From the NCBI RefSeq assembly GCF_018449725.1, contig NZ_JAAVVC010000002.1:1-64000 (forward strand): a DNA stretch of 64,000 nucleotides, given 5' to 3'. The notes under the pieces were generated by a model. That model searched no databases. It saw only the letters and a list, made by a program, of their open reading frames with translations, and was not told the origin of the DNA. Shown here one piece after another: positions 1-8,638 of this stretch (its first letter is position 1; each line of letters starts with the position of its first letter). The DNA is from Pseudomonas sp. dw_612. GTDB lineage: Bacteria; Pseudomonadota; Gammaproteobacteria; Pseudomonadales; Pseudomonadaceae. A program made the translations under genes and the position numbers.

Positions 1-186
1 GATGTCGACGTTGATTGCTTCGCTCGAGGTCGAGTAGTCGACGGTGTCGGTACCCAACCCACCGTCCAGCTTGTCCGCGCCTGCGCTACCGATCAGGACA
101 TCATTGCCTCCCAAACCATTGATCTCGTCATCGCCACTGGTACCTGTCAGCGTATCCACGCCATTTGTCCCGCTAATCACTGCCAT
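1..186 (-). CDS. RTX calcium-binding repeat protein, N-terminal part (3' end outside window)
   Basis: The 62 visible residues begin MAVISGTNGVDTLTGT and go straight into RTX-like repeats (GDDEINGLGGNDVLIG, GADKLDGG), which bind calcium in the family. There is no signal peptide; such proteins are normally exported by a type I secretion system through a C-terminal signal, which here lies outside the window. The ATG at 184-186 has an AAGGA ribosome site just upstream. Start and ribosome site closely match those of the broken gene at 457-1592, so the two look like tandem paralogues. Its function beyond calcium-bound secreted protein cannot be told from this fragment. Confidence 0.8.
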   Translation of the reverse strand, partial: MAVISGTNGVDTLTGTSGDDEINGLGGNDVLIGSAGADKLDGGLGTDTVDYSTSSEAINVDI

Positions 187-456
187 TTTTTTCTTCCTTG
201 CCCTGTTGGTAAAACCGGTACTGGTGAATGGGCTTACATGCCGACTGGTGGTTCACCACTTGCTCAATAAACGAATCTGTCATGAGATATCGACGGGAGC
301 AGCCCGAAACTTTATGCCTATCCAAAAATTGTTCGAAGGACCAGTCTGCGTGTTGGTGCAAAAAAAAAACCGGACCAGTCATGATCAGGTTCCCTCTCGT
401 ACCCCCTCATCTGCCCTCAATCACATTCAGGCATTGAAGACAGAACGGCGCAGGTA
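187..456. other. Intergenic region between two RTX genes
   Basis: This stretch lies upstream of the RTX gene at 1-186 and downstream of the RTX pseudogene, so it should hold the promoter of the former. It contains an A-rich run near 361-369. I see no convincing gene in it; open frames on the plus strand here are antisense to RTX code or have no recognisable content. Confidence 0.5.
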
Positions 457-1592
457 TCAGCCAAACATGCTGAACGCATCCGCGTTGACCGGCAGGATGT
501 CGCAATTGGCTGCCTGGAGATGCTCGATGGTGTTAGAGCCTGCGTACCAGCCCTGAAGTTTCACACCATGGTCAGGCTCTACGGCCTGACTATCCAGGCG
601 ACTGTAGAGAGTCTTCCCCCACCCGCATGACGTTCAGGTCGGCGGCAGTGGCAACGTTGTTCAGTGCCAGTGTGTCGCCTGTGGCATTGCTCCGGCCACC
701 ATTAAGGATCGTCACCAAGCTGCTGGTGTTGACGATATAGGTGTCGTCACCGTCGCCCCTTTCAAAGGTGACGCCGCCGAAGGAGGTAGTGAACGTGTCA
801 GCTCCGAACGAACCAATGACCTTCTCCACATTCGTCAACATATTGCCCCCGGCACCTGCGTCGACACCTTCGCGCAGGTTGATGTTCACGGCGTCATTTG
901 ACCAGGAGTAATCCACGGTATCGAAACCGTCCCCGCCATCGAAACCAATCTGCACGTCAATCGCCCGAAAATGGTCGTCGTAGTTTGAGCCACTCACCCG
1001 CTCAATTCTGGTGTAGGTATCACCCAACGCTGCGCCTGTGCTCAGTTGCCCGGCTATTAGGTCTACCGTGACCCCCTCGGTACTGGCGGCATAGCTCGCG
1101 GTGTCCATGCCTGCGCCGCCGATCAAGTGGTCCGCGCCCTCGCCGCCCACCAGCACGTCGTTACCCGCACCGCCGATGAGGGTGTTGTCGCCGGCATTGC
1201 CGTAACCGGTGAATTTGCCGGTGCCGGAATAGGTCAGGCGTTCGATGTTGTCGTTCAGGGTGTAGTGGGACAGGTTGGTCAGGACTTGATCGTCATAACC
1301 GCCCCCCCCAACCACCCTTCAATGATTTTGGTGCCGCCGGCATTGACGACGCAGGTGTCGTTACCCCGTCCGCCTTCAAGGGTCCTGCCGGTCAACGTGG
1401 TGGTGAAGGTGTCATCGTAATCACTGCCAATGACCTTCTCGAAATTCTTCAACGTATCGCCTTCGGCATCGCCGCCGACACCGGGCCGGCGGCGCCGATC
1501 AGGACATCATCGCCACGCAGGCCATTGATCAGGTCATCCGCATTCGTACCGATCAGCGTGTCAATGCCGGCTGTTCCGTTAATAACTGCCAT
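457..1592 (-). pseudogene. RTX calcium-binding protein gene broken by frameshifts
   Basis: Reading leftwards from the ATG at 1590-1592 (AAGGA ribosome site), the protein starts MAVINGTAGIDTLIGTNADD and carries RTX repeats. The frame is lost near 1480-1490, where the next frame resumes with GVGGDAEGDTLKNFEKVIGS. It is lost again at a run of eight C at 1302-1309, where the following frame continues GGGGYDDQVLTNLSHYTL with further repeats (GNDVLVGGEGADHLIGG). A third shift near 600-615 is needed to reach the C-terminal part LQGWYAGSNTIEHLQAANCD and the stop at 457-459; that tail resembles the haemolysin-related domain often found at the end of such proteins. At least three shifts, one in a homopolymer, argue for a decayed gene, although sequencing error at the C run cannot be excluded. 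It is a neighbour and paralogue of the gene at 1-186. Confidence 0.7.
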
Positions 1593-1733
1593 GCTGCCTT
1601 CCTTGCCGTGGTGTAAAAAAACGAAATCATTGGGCAACTATCGACTGTTGAAAACAGAACCTTGAAGCGGCGACCAAAAAAAGGCGACCCAGCAGACTGT
1701 GTGAAAACCTAGCAATCTGCGCACGGCTCAAAG

Positions 1734-1768
1734 AAAATGCTCCGTATCGAAAGATACGGAGCATTTTT
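1734..1768 (+). terminator. Hairpin in the leader of the transposase gene
   Basis: Fifteen-base arms 1734-1748 and 1753-1767 (core GCTCCGTATC / GATACGGAGC) enclose a GAAA tetraloop and end in a T run only five bases before the transposase ATG. It has the shape of a terminator, and would limit read-through into the transposase or hide its start in longer transcripts. Confidence 0.65.
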
Positions 1769-1772
1769 CGTT

Positions 1773-3197
1773 ATGGCTTACATCCAAGGAGAGTCCCGCA
1801 GCCAGACCAGTCTGTTTCCGGTCTCGCTGGAAGAACTGATCCCCGAGGATCACCTCGTTCGGGTTATCGACCTGTACGTCACCAAGTTGGATCTGGCGCA
1901 ACTGGGCTTTGATAAAGCGCGGCCCAAAAGCACAGGTCGCCCCTCTTATGATCCTGCCGATCAGCTCAAACTCTACCTCTACGGCTATTTTCAGCGGATT
2001 CGCTCATCGCGGCGTCTCGAAGCCGAGTGCCAGCGCAACATCGAAGTGATGTGGTTGATCAACCGGCTTAAGCCCGACTTCAAGACCATCGCCGACTTTC
2101 GCAAAAACAACAAACTCGCCTTTGTGGCGACGTGCCGTGCCTTCGTCCGGTTTTGCCGCACCGCTGGGCTGATCGCAGGCGACTTGGTGGCCATCGATGG
2201 CAGCAAGTTTCAGGCGGTCGCTTCCTCGCGGCGCCATATGAACCTCAAGCAGCTCAAGCGTCAGGAGGAGAAGCTAGATAAGCGCATCGCCCAATATCCG
2301 GCCGAACTGGATGAGGCCGACAAGGCCGAAAGCACCGAGGTGATTGATCGTGGCGCGATCAAAACAGCGTTGGCGCAGCTTGAAGTTCGCCAGCGGGACA
2401 ATCAGAGCTGCCAAGCGCTGATGGACGCGATGGGCCTGGAGCAGTTCAACACCCACGAAAGCGATGCCCGCATGATGCGCACGCCCAAGGGGCCGCGTGT
2501 GTCCTATAACGTGCAGAGCGCCGTGGATGCCGAGCATTGCCTGATTCTGCATCATGAGGTCACCCAGGATGGCGACGACCGTAAGCAACTCGAGCCAATG
2601 GCTAAAGCCGCCAAAGAACAGCTGGAACAAGATGTCCTGACCGTGACTGCCGATGCCGGCTACTCCAACGGCCAGCAGTTTCAGGCCTGCGAGGAGGCAT
2701 CGATCACCGTTTATGTGCCGCCCAACCGTTCGGTCAATCCCGGCAGTCAGGAAGAGCCGCTCTTTGAGCGAAAAGACTTTACCTACGACCCCCAACAAGA
2801 TCGCTACCAGTGCCCGGCGGGCAAGTGGTTAACGCTCAAGCAACGCAACAAGGGTGATCGGATCTATCAGGCAGATATCAGCGACTGCGCTGCCTGCCCG
2901 CTCAAATCCCAATGCACTGGCGCTCAGCGCCGCTACGTCTCACGCCATGCCCATGAGGAAGCCTTTGAGCGAATGGAGCAACGAATGCTGGCCCATCCGC
3001 AGATGATGGCCAACCGAAGATCCAGCGTTGAGCACCCCTTCGGCAACCTGAAGCAATGGGTGTTTGGCAATGCTCGCTTCCTGTTGCGTCAACTGGAGGG
3101 CGCGAGAGCGGAAATGGCCCTGGCAGTGAACGCCTACAACCTAAAACGCGCAATTAGCGTGCTCGGAGCCCGCCAGTTGATGGCGCTAATGGGCTGA
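1773..3197 (+). CDS. IS1182-family transposase
   Basis: The 474-residue protein cuts and joins the IS ends. The N-terminal third matches the DUF772-type transposase domain (SLFPVSLEELIPEDHLVRVI near the start); a DDE nuclease fold follows, with visible acidic residues in AIDGSKF (D142), TVTADAGYSNG and SSVEHPFGNLK. A cysteine-rich stretch (CPAGKW, CAACPLKSQC) precedes the last acidic residue, as is usual in this family. I chose the ATG at 1773 (MAYIQGESRS) rather than an upstream ATG at 1737, which lies inside the leader hairpin. Length and frame are intact. Confidence 0.92.
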   Translation: MAYIQGESRSQTSLFPVSLEELIPEDHLVRVIDLYVTKLDLAQLGFDKARPKSTGRPSYDPADQLKLYLYGYFQRIRSSRRLEAECQRNIEVMWLINRLKPDFKTIADFRKNNKLAFVATCRAFVRFCRTAGLIAGDLVAIDGSKFQAVASSRRHMNLKQLKRQEEKLDKRIAQYPAELDEADKAESTEVIDRGAIKTALAQLEVRQRDNQSCQALMDAMGLEQFNTHESDARMMRTPKGPRVSYNVQSAVDAEHCLILHHEVTQDGDDRKQLEPMAKAAKEQLEQDVLTVTADAGYSNGQQFQACEEASITVYVPPNRSVNPGSQEEPLFERKDFTYDPQQDRYQCPAGKWLTLKQRNKGDRIYQADISDCAACPLKSQCTGAQRRYVSRHAHEEAFERMEQRMLAHPQMMANRRSSVEHPFGNLKQWVFGNARFLLRQLEGARAEMALAVNAYNLKRAISVLGARQLMALMG

Positions 3198-3229
3198 AAG
3201 GCCTTTTTTCGTCTGTCGCCCGCACAAAA

Positions 3230-3260
3230 ACAAACGCCCCGAACAAGTCGAGGCGTTTGT
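3230..3260 (+). terminator. Terminator hairpin after the transposase gene
   Basis: CAAACGCC (3231-3238) pairs with GGCGTTTG (3252-3259), with additional CGA/TCG pairing inside. It lies 33 bases after the transposase stop and inside the IS. The T run is short. Confidence 0.55.
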
Positions 3261-3331
3261 TGGGCTGGCCGTCAGTGCGTTTTCACACAGTCTGCCAGGG
3301 TCGCCTTTTCCTTCAAAAACAATTTGAACGA

Positions 3332-6300
3332 TCAGTCTTCCAGCCAACCGTTCTCCCAGTAGCGCAGGTTGTCGCCGCGCAACACGTAATCGCGCAGGAC
3401 AATCTCACGCAACTCATCGCCCATGCGGTAGCTGGCGTCCGGGTCGGCCAAATGCATGCGGATCGCTTGCAGCCATTCATCCGTGGAGTTGCTCTTGACC
3501 CGAGTACACGGCAAATACCCGCGATAGGCTTCGGTGTCGGAGCAGATCACCGGGAATCCACAGGCACCGTACTCCAGTAAGCGCAGGTTGCTCTTGCAGT
3601 CGTTGAAGATGTGGAATTCCAGCGGCGCCAGCGCCAGGTCTAGGTTGAGGCTAGCCAGTTTCGCCGGGTAGTTATCCAGCGGGATCACGCCATGGAATTC
3701 ATGCATGTACGGCAGCAAATCATCCGGACACATGCCGAAGAACACCCATTCGACTTCGTTGGCCAGTTCCCGGACCACGTCGGCAATCACCGCCAGGTCC
3801 CCGTGGTGACTGGTACCGCCGCCCCAGCCGACCCGTGGTTTTTTCGACGTGCGACGCTGGCTGCGCATGTCGCCCCACAGGTGTTTGGCCAGCATGTTCG
3901 GCACGACGCGAATGTCGTGGTGCATGTCTGACAAAACGTTCGCCAACGGCTCGGTCGATACCACCACGCGATCGCACATCGCGATGGCGCGCCGCACCAG
4001 GCGCTCCATCTCATCCCGGTTGGGCATGTTGCGGATATGCGCATTGCGATGGGGGACGTCGATGACGTAATCGTCCAGCTCGTAGATCCGCCGCGCATTA
4101 GAGAAATTCTGCAATGGCGCTACTTCATTGATCGAGCCTTCGGAGTAACGACCCTGCAGGATGATCACGTCCGGTGACTGGCGCTCGATTTCAATGATCG
4201 TCGGCATGTTGTAGTGAATGCGGCCCTCGGCCCTGCCCGCTTCTTCCAGCTCGATCATCGGCTGGGTCACGCGGTAGTGACCGATGGCAGAGGCATTGAG
4301 CGGCAAGGCGAGCACATTCGGCAACTGAGCCTTGGAAAACGGATTCCAACCGGTACGCAGGCCCGGCTCCAGGCTGAAGCTCGAACCACCCACGCCGTGC
4401 AATGACAGGTTGACGTTGTAGGCCGGGTCACGGGCGACGATCGGCAACCAGCGTTTGTAGAACACGTCCTGTTCCTGGCCGCGCAATACCTGCTCATTCT
4501 CTTGTGCCACGCCGGCCGGCCGGGCGCCCAGCGCCAATCGGGCGTAAGGCGTCCACACCACCAGATAGCCGTCCTGGCCAATGCGCAGGCACAGGTCGAC
4601 TTCGTTGAGGGTCAACGCCAGGTTTTGCTCATCGAGACCACCGACTGCCTTGAACACCGCTTTGCGGACCATCAGGCAATCGCCGCCGACGGCGCTCAAG
4701 TCATGGGCCACTTGCAACCGGAACATATACCCCGCCGCTTGCAGGGATTCGCCGTAAAACGGTACGCCGACCGGCCCTTGCAACCCCAGAATCAGACCGG
4801 CGTGCAGCACGCAGCCATCCGGATTGAATAGCTTGGCGCCGACCACGCCGACTTCCGGTCGCTGGGCGTGATTGAGCATTTCGTCCAGCCAGTCACCTTG
4901 GGTAATCACGCTGTACGGGTTGAGCATCAGGACGTATTCGCCACTGGCCTGCCCCACGGCGAAATTACGCACCGCCGCATCATTCCCCTGTTGCGGATAG
5001 TCCAGCACGCGAATGCGCTCACTGCCCAATTGCGCCATGCCGGCGAGCCAGGCCCGCGCCTCTGCGCTCTCACTGCCGTTATCGACCAGCAACAATTCGT
5101 AATCGGTGTAGAGGGTCTTTTCCAGCAGGGTTTCGACGCAGCGTTGCAAGGCCAGGTGCTGGTCCTTGGTAACGATAATGATCGAGACCGGTGGCCGGTC
5201 TTCATGGTGATAATCGACACGGTTGAGCAGATCGGAACTGCCGCTGCGGATATCATGAGCGATGCCCAGGCGTTGCAAGTGGGCTTCCAGCAACCGGGGA
5301 TTGGTTTCCACCACTTCAGGCAGAGACAACCACTTGGCCAGATCAAACGCCGACTCCAGTAACACCTCTGCAATGTGCCCGACCACCTGCGGGCCATCCT
5401 GCTCGACCATGCGCCAGAGCACATCGTGAGGGGCCAGTTCCGCGAAGGTCGAATCGAAGCCGCCCAATGCCACGAAACACTCCCGCTCAAAGGCCAGGGC
5501 GCGACCGACATACGGGTAGCTGCGCATGAGGTCCAGGTTGAAGTCAGGCTTGAACGCAGGCTCAGCCGACTCCCCTTGACGCAGACTGCCTTCGTCGCTG
5601 TACAGGCACTTCAGGCTACTCGTAAGCGCGATACGATCGGCCATGACCAGCAAGGCCGGCGTCACCAGTCGATCACCGGCACGCAGCAGGTAGAACCAGT
5701 CAGCGCCGTCCAGTTGTGGCAGCAGTTCATTGATCTGCGCCAGACTGTCGTCTTGCAGGGGCAAGCGGAACACCCGCTCTTCCAGCTCGGCCTCAGTGCA
5801 CGAGGCGGACAGCACCAGTGTCAATTCCGGGGCGTAGTCTTGCGCCGCCAGCGACTGCAACGTGAGTTCCAGAGCCGAGCGACTGCCCTGCTCGTCAATG
5901 ATGATCGGCACAATCTTGGGCGTGCGCGGCCAACTGGCCAAGGTGTCGGGCAGCAGTTTGCGCTGGCCGTCGGTGAGGACACGACAGGCCAGCCATTGGG
6001 CGTAGAGGTCGGCAAAACTCACACTGTCGATGCCGACGCGCCAGGCCAGGTTGCTTTGCTTGGTGCCCAAGGTCCGGCTCAACGGCAACTCTTCCCAGAC
6101 CCGGGGCGACTCGTCGGCCCGGGTCAATGGCATATAGCGAATCCAGCCCGGTGCCGGCGCGGACTCGCCACTGCGGGCCTTGAGCATCTGCGTGACCCAT
6201 TTGCGCTCGACTTCAACCGCATCCTTCATGGATTGCTGAGCGCTGAAGCGCTCCGGATACAGGCGCTCGACGCTGAGCACATTGTTGGACATGACCAGGT

Positions 6301-6928
6301 TGCCGCGACGCAGCAGGCACACGTACAAGGCAAAATCGAGGGTCGCTACAAAGCAATGACCCGGTTGGGTCAGGGCTGGCAACAACTCCACCACGTCAGT
6401 GCGACGGAATAGGGCATTGCTGAAGCCCCCCAGGATATTGACCGGGAAGCGTTCGAAAATCCCCAATAGGTCATCACCCTTGAACAGACCACTGACCGGG
6501 GACAGCGAGGTGTTCTCCAGGCGCTCCGGCAAAATCATGTCGTCGGCGTCCCAGAACAAGCGCTGGGCCAGCACCAGGCTCACCTCTTCGCGCGCCATCA
6601 GCTCACGGGCCTGCTGCTCGATGCAGGCAGCAAACAGATGATCGTCATCGCACAGAAACTTGATGTACTCGCCCTGGGCTTCTGCCAGGCACGCCTGCAG
6701 GTTCCCGACCATCCCCAGGGCCCGTGGATTGCGCACGTAGTGCACGGCCACGCCCGTTTGTTCCGACACGGAAATGACCGCCTCTTCGATCTCATTGCCA
6801 CGACTGTCGTCGCACACAATGATCTCAAGATTGCCATAACCCTGACTCACGGCACTGTGCAACGCCCGACCAAAAAATCGCGGATTGAACGCAGGAATGA
6901 CAAGGCTGACTAGAGGAAGTGAATTCAC
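3332..6928 (-). CDS. Large multi-domain glycosyltransferase, likely flagellin-modifying
   Basis: The 1198-residue protein carries three apparent transferase units. There are two family 2 (GT-A) domains: at the N-terminus (SLVIPAFNPRFFGRALHSAV, then VCDDS) and near residues 580-800 (VSIIIVTKDQHLALQRCVET, LLLVDNGSES). The C-terminal third is of GT4/GT-B type (RRIYELDDYVIDVP, then RVVVSTEPLA and GACGFPVICSD). No signal peptide or membrane segment is evident, so it should act in the cytoplasm. It follows flgL by 116 bases on the same strand at the end of the flgF-L block. In pseudomonads, long glycosyltransferases next to flagellar genes glycosylate flagellin; that role is inferred here from position. 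The O-antigen pathway is an alternative. Confidence 0.85.
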   Translation of the reverse strand: MNSLPLVSLVIPAFNPRFFGRALHSAVSQGYGNLEIIVCDDSRGNEIEEAVISVSEQTGVAVHYVRNPRALGMVGNLQACLAEAQGEYIKFLCDDDHLFAACIEQQARELMAREEVSLVLAQRLFWDADDMILPERLENTSLSPVSGLFKGDDLLGIFERFPVNILGGFSNALFRRTDVVELLPALTQPGHCFVATLDFALYVCLLRRGNLVMSNNVLSVERLYPERFSAQQSMKDAVEVERKWVTQMLKARSGESAPAPGWIRYMPLTRADESPRVWEELPLSRTLGTKQSNLAWRVGIDSVSFADLYAQWLACRVLTDGQRKLLPDTLASWPRTPKIVPIIIDEQGSRSALELTLQSLAAQDYAPELTLVLSASCTEAELEERVFRLPLQDDSLAQINELLPQLDGADWFYLLRAGDRLVTPALLVMADRIALTSSLKCLYSDEGSLRQGESAEPAFKPDFNLDLMRSYPYVGRALAFERECFVALGGFDSTFAELAPHDVLWRMVEQDGPQVVGHIAEVLLESAFDLAKWLSLPEVVETNPRLLEAHLQRLGIAHDIRSGSSDLLNRVDYHHEDRPPVSIIIVTKDQHLALQRCVETLLEKTLYTDYELLLVDNGSESAEARAWLAGMAQLGSERIRVLDYPQQGNDAAVRNFAVGQASGEYVLMLNPYSVITQGDWLDEMLNHAQRPEVGVVGAKLFNPDGCVLHAGLILGLQGPVGVPFYGESLQAAGYMFRLQVAHDLSAVGGDCLMVRKAVFKAVGGLDEQNLALTLNEVDLCLRIGQDGYLVVWTPYARLALGARPAGVAQENEQVLRGQEQDVFYKRWLPIVARDPAYNVNLSLHGVGGSSFSLEPGLRTGWNPFSKAQLPNVLALPLNASAIGHYRVTQPMIELEEAGRAEGRIHYNMPTIIEIERQSPDVIILQGRYSEGSINEVAPLQNFSNARRIYELDDYVIDVPHRNAHIRNMPNRDEMERLVRRAIAMCDRVVVSTEPLANVLSDMHHDIRVVPNMLAKHLWGDMRSQRRTSKKPRVGWGGGTSHHGDLAVIADVVRELANEVEWVFFGMCPDDLLPYMHEFHGVIPLDNYPAKLASLNLDLALAPLEFHIFNDCKSNLRLLEYGACGFPVICSDTEAYRGYLPCTRVKSNSTDEWLQAIRMHLADPDASYRMGDELREIVLRDYVLRGDNLRYWENGWLED

Positions 6929-7020
6929 GGCGGACTCGCAGGCGGCGCGAGCTCGCCCAGTAAAGCGAGCCCTTTGAACCGCGGAAAAAGACAGTAGCTA
7001 TTGGAAGGGCGGCGGGTACC

Positions 7021-7036
7021 GGGCGCCTGCGCGCCC
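7021..7036 (-). terminator. Weak hairpin between flgL and the glycosyltransferase gene
   Basis: GGGCGC-CTGC-GCGCCC forms a short GC-rich hairpin eight bases beyond the flgL stop. There is no T run, so it may slow rather than end transcription, and the downstream gene may still be read from the flagellar promoter. Confidence 0.35.
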
Positions 7037-7044
7037 GGACTCCG

Positions 7045-8625
7045 TCAGATCTTGTTGAACAGGCCCAGCGACGTGATCTTGCTGAACGCCAGTTGCGCGG
7101 CTTGCAGCATGGTCTGCTGCAGGGTCAGGCGCGTCATGACTTCGGCAGGGTCGGAATCGCGAATGGCGCCCTGAGTGGCGGTGTTCGCCAGGCTCAGGCT
7201 CTGATTGGTCGTGGACTGATCGTCCAGCGACTGACCGCGTGCGCCAATCGAGGTGACGGCCGAGCCCAACTGGTCGCTGGCACTGTCCAGGTTCGCCAGG
7301 CCGGAATCCATGGCCGCCTGGAATTGCTGCTTGGCCACGGTGTTACCGTCGATGGGTGTGTTCAGCGCGGTGATCATCTTGCCCAGGGTGTCGAGTACGT
7401 TCTGGGTCTGGTGATCATTGGCCTGCACGACGAACTGGTCGCCGGCGGCCGGTGCGCTACCGCCGCCCAGGGTGAAGGTCACGCCCGCTGCGGTCGCCGT
7501 GTCGGGAGGACCGGCCACAACAGTGCCCGACGATACGGGACGGCTGTCGGCGGTCACTGGCGCTGCGTACAAATCGAACGCGGTGGCGCTGGTGAACTTG
7601 AGGACCGCACCGCCGTTCGGGAAGGCTTTGCCGTAGGCCACCGGGTCAGTCACGCTGGAACCGGTGATGACGGCAGTGGACGGGTTGCCGGCGCTGCGTA
7701 CCGCGCCGATGGTGTCCGGGTTGGCCGTCAACTGGAAGGTGTGGCCGGCAATGACCGTGTCCGGCACGTCGCCCGACTTCAGGTTGATGTTCAGGTTCAG
7801 GTCGACGCCACGGAAGTTGACCACCTGGTTGGCGCCGTTGCTGTTGCTGAACGCGCCGTTCTGGCTGGCCTCGGTGGTCACGTCGTTGCCCAGACCATCG
7901 GTGATCTTCAACTGAGTGCTGCTCAGGAAGGTGACAGTATATGGCTGGCCGCTGGCGAACTTGGAATCGTAGGTGGCGCTGTTGGTCACCTGTCCGTTGG
8001 ACAGAACCACGCGACCGTCATCCACCGCCGGAGCCGTCATGGCGGCCTGGGTGCGGCTGGTGTTGATGGTCTGCTGGAACGCGTCCCAACCGGTGGTGTT
8101 GCTGGCCACGGTCAAACCGTCGCCAATGCCCAGATTGATGCTGGTCTGGTCACCGTTGTAGGTGTAGGTGCCGTCGGAATTCTGCGAGTACGGTGGGGTG
8201 TCGGTTTTCGAGCCGGAGAACAGGAAGTTGCCGGCCGAATCCTTGGAGTTCATCAGGCCTAGCACTTGTTGCTGGATCTGGCCCAATTCCGCCGCATAAG
8301 CTTTACGGTCATCGTCGGTGGCAATGCCGTTGTTGGCACTGAGGGCGATTTCCTTGGCGCGCTGCAAGGCGGTACCAATGGAGTCCAGAGTGGTTTCTTG
8401 CAGGCTCAGCGAACTCTTGGTCGAACTGATGTTGCTGGTGTACTGATCCAGCATCGCGCTCTGCTGACCCAATTGCAGCAAACGACCGGCACCGAGCGGA
8501 TCATCGGCGGCGGTGTTGATGCGGGTCAGGCTGCTCGCTTCGTTGCTGGTCGCGATCGCCTTGTTGAAGTTGCGCTGATAGTTGGCAGCGGTTGTCTCGT
8601 AATACTGGGCGGTGGAAATGCGCAT
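7045..8625 (-). CDS. flgL: Flagellar hook-associated protein 3 (hook-filament junction)
   Basis: FlgL forms the ring joining FlgK to the flagellin filament. The 526-residue protein begins MRISTAQYYETTAANYQRNF, a typical flagellin-like N-terminal helix, and ends with the paired helix (LTLQQTMLQAAQLAFSKITS). The central part is longer than in enteric FlgL and is rich in Thr, Ser and Gly, as in many pseudomonads, consistent with a surface-exposed variable domain. The start is set by an AAGGAG site upstream of the ATG at 8625. It follows flgK by 13 bases. Confidence 0.95.
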   Translation of the reverse strand: MRISTAQYYETTAANYQRNFNKAIATSNEASSLTRINTAADDPLGAGRLLQLGQQSAMLDQYTSNISSTKSSLSLQETTLDSIGTALQRAKEIALSANNGIATDDDRKAYAAELGQIQQQVLGLMNSKDSAGNFLFSGSKTDTPPYSQNSDGTYTYNGDQTSINLGIGDGLTVASNTTGWDAFQQTINTSRTQAAMTAPAVDDGRVVLSNGQVTNSATYDSKFASGQPYTVTFLSSTQLKITDGLGNDVTTEASQNGAFSNSNGANQVVNFRGVDLNLNINLKSGDVPDTVIAGHTFQLTANPDTIGAVRSAGNPSTAVITGSSVTDPVAYGKAFPNGGAVLKFTSATAFDLYAAPVTADSRPVSSGTVVAGPPDTATAAGVTFTLGGGSAPAAGDQFVVQANDHQTQNVLDTLGKMITALNTPIDGNTVAKQQFQAAMDSGLANLDSASDQLGSAVTSIGARGQSLDDQSTTNQSLSLANTATQGAIRDSDPAEVMTRLTLQQTMLQAAQLAFSKITSLGLFNKI

Positions 8626-8638
8626 GAATTACGACTCC

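Larger units (their letters stand above)
1692..3295 (+). mobile_element. IS1182-family insertion sequence
   Basis: A transposase gene is bracketed by 17-base perfect inverted repeats GCAGACTGTGTGAAAAC (1692-1708) and its complement (3279-3295). The single reading frame encodes a full-length DDE transposase, so the element looks intact. It carries its own hairpins just before and after the gene, which would isolate it from outside transcription. Assignment to the IS1182 family rests on the transposase sequence type and this one-gene layout. Confidence 0.85.
1676..3309 (-). terminator. Rho-independent terminator of the glycosyltransferase gene, split by the IS
   Basis: On the left of the IS lies an A run and GGCGACCC (1683-1690); on the right lies GGGTCGCC (3298-3305) followed by TTTT. 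Joining the flanks and removing one copy of a shared CA dinucleotide (1690-1691 and 3296-3297) gives GGCGACC-CAG-GGTCGCC between A and T runs, a standard bidirectional terminator. It would have ended transcripts of the minus-strand gene at 3332-6928. The insertion therefore lies in the hairpin loop. The CA as target duplication is an inference from the two junctions only. Confidence 0.7.

Noticed and set aside
44..556. A 170-residue open frame on the plus strand between the RTX genes
   Set aside because: Starts within the RTX gene on the other strand and ends inside the RTX pseudogene tail; no known domain. Its Ser/Pro-rich start is reverse RTX code.
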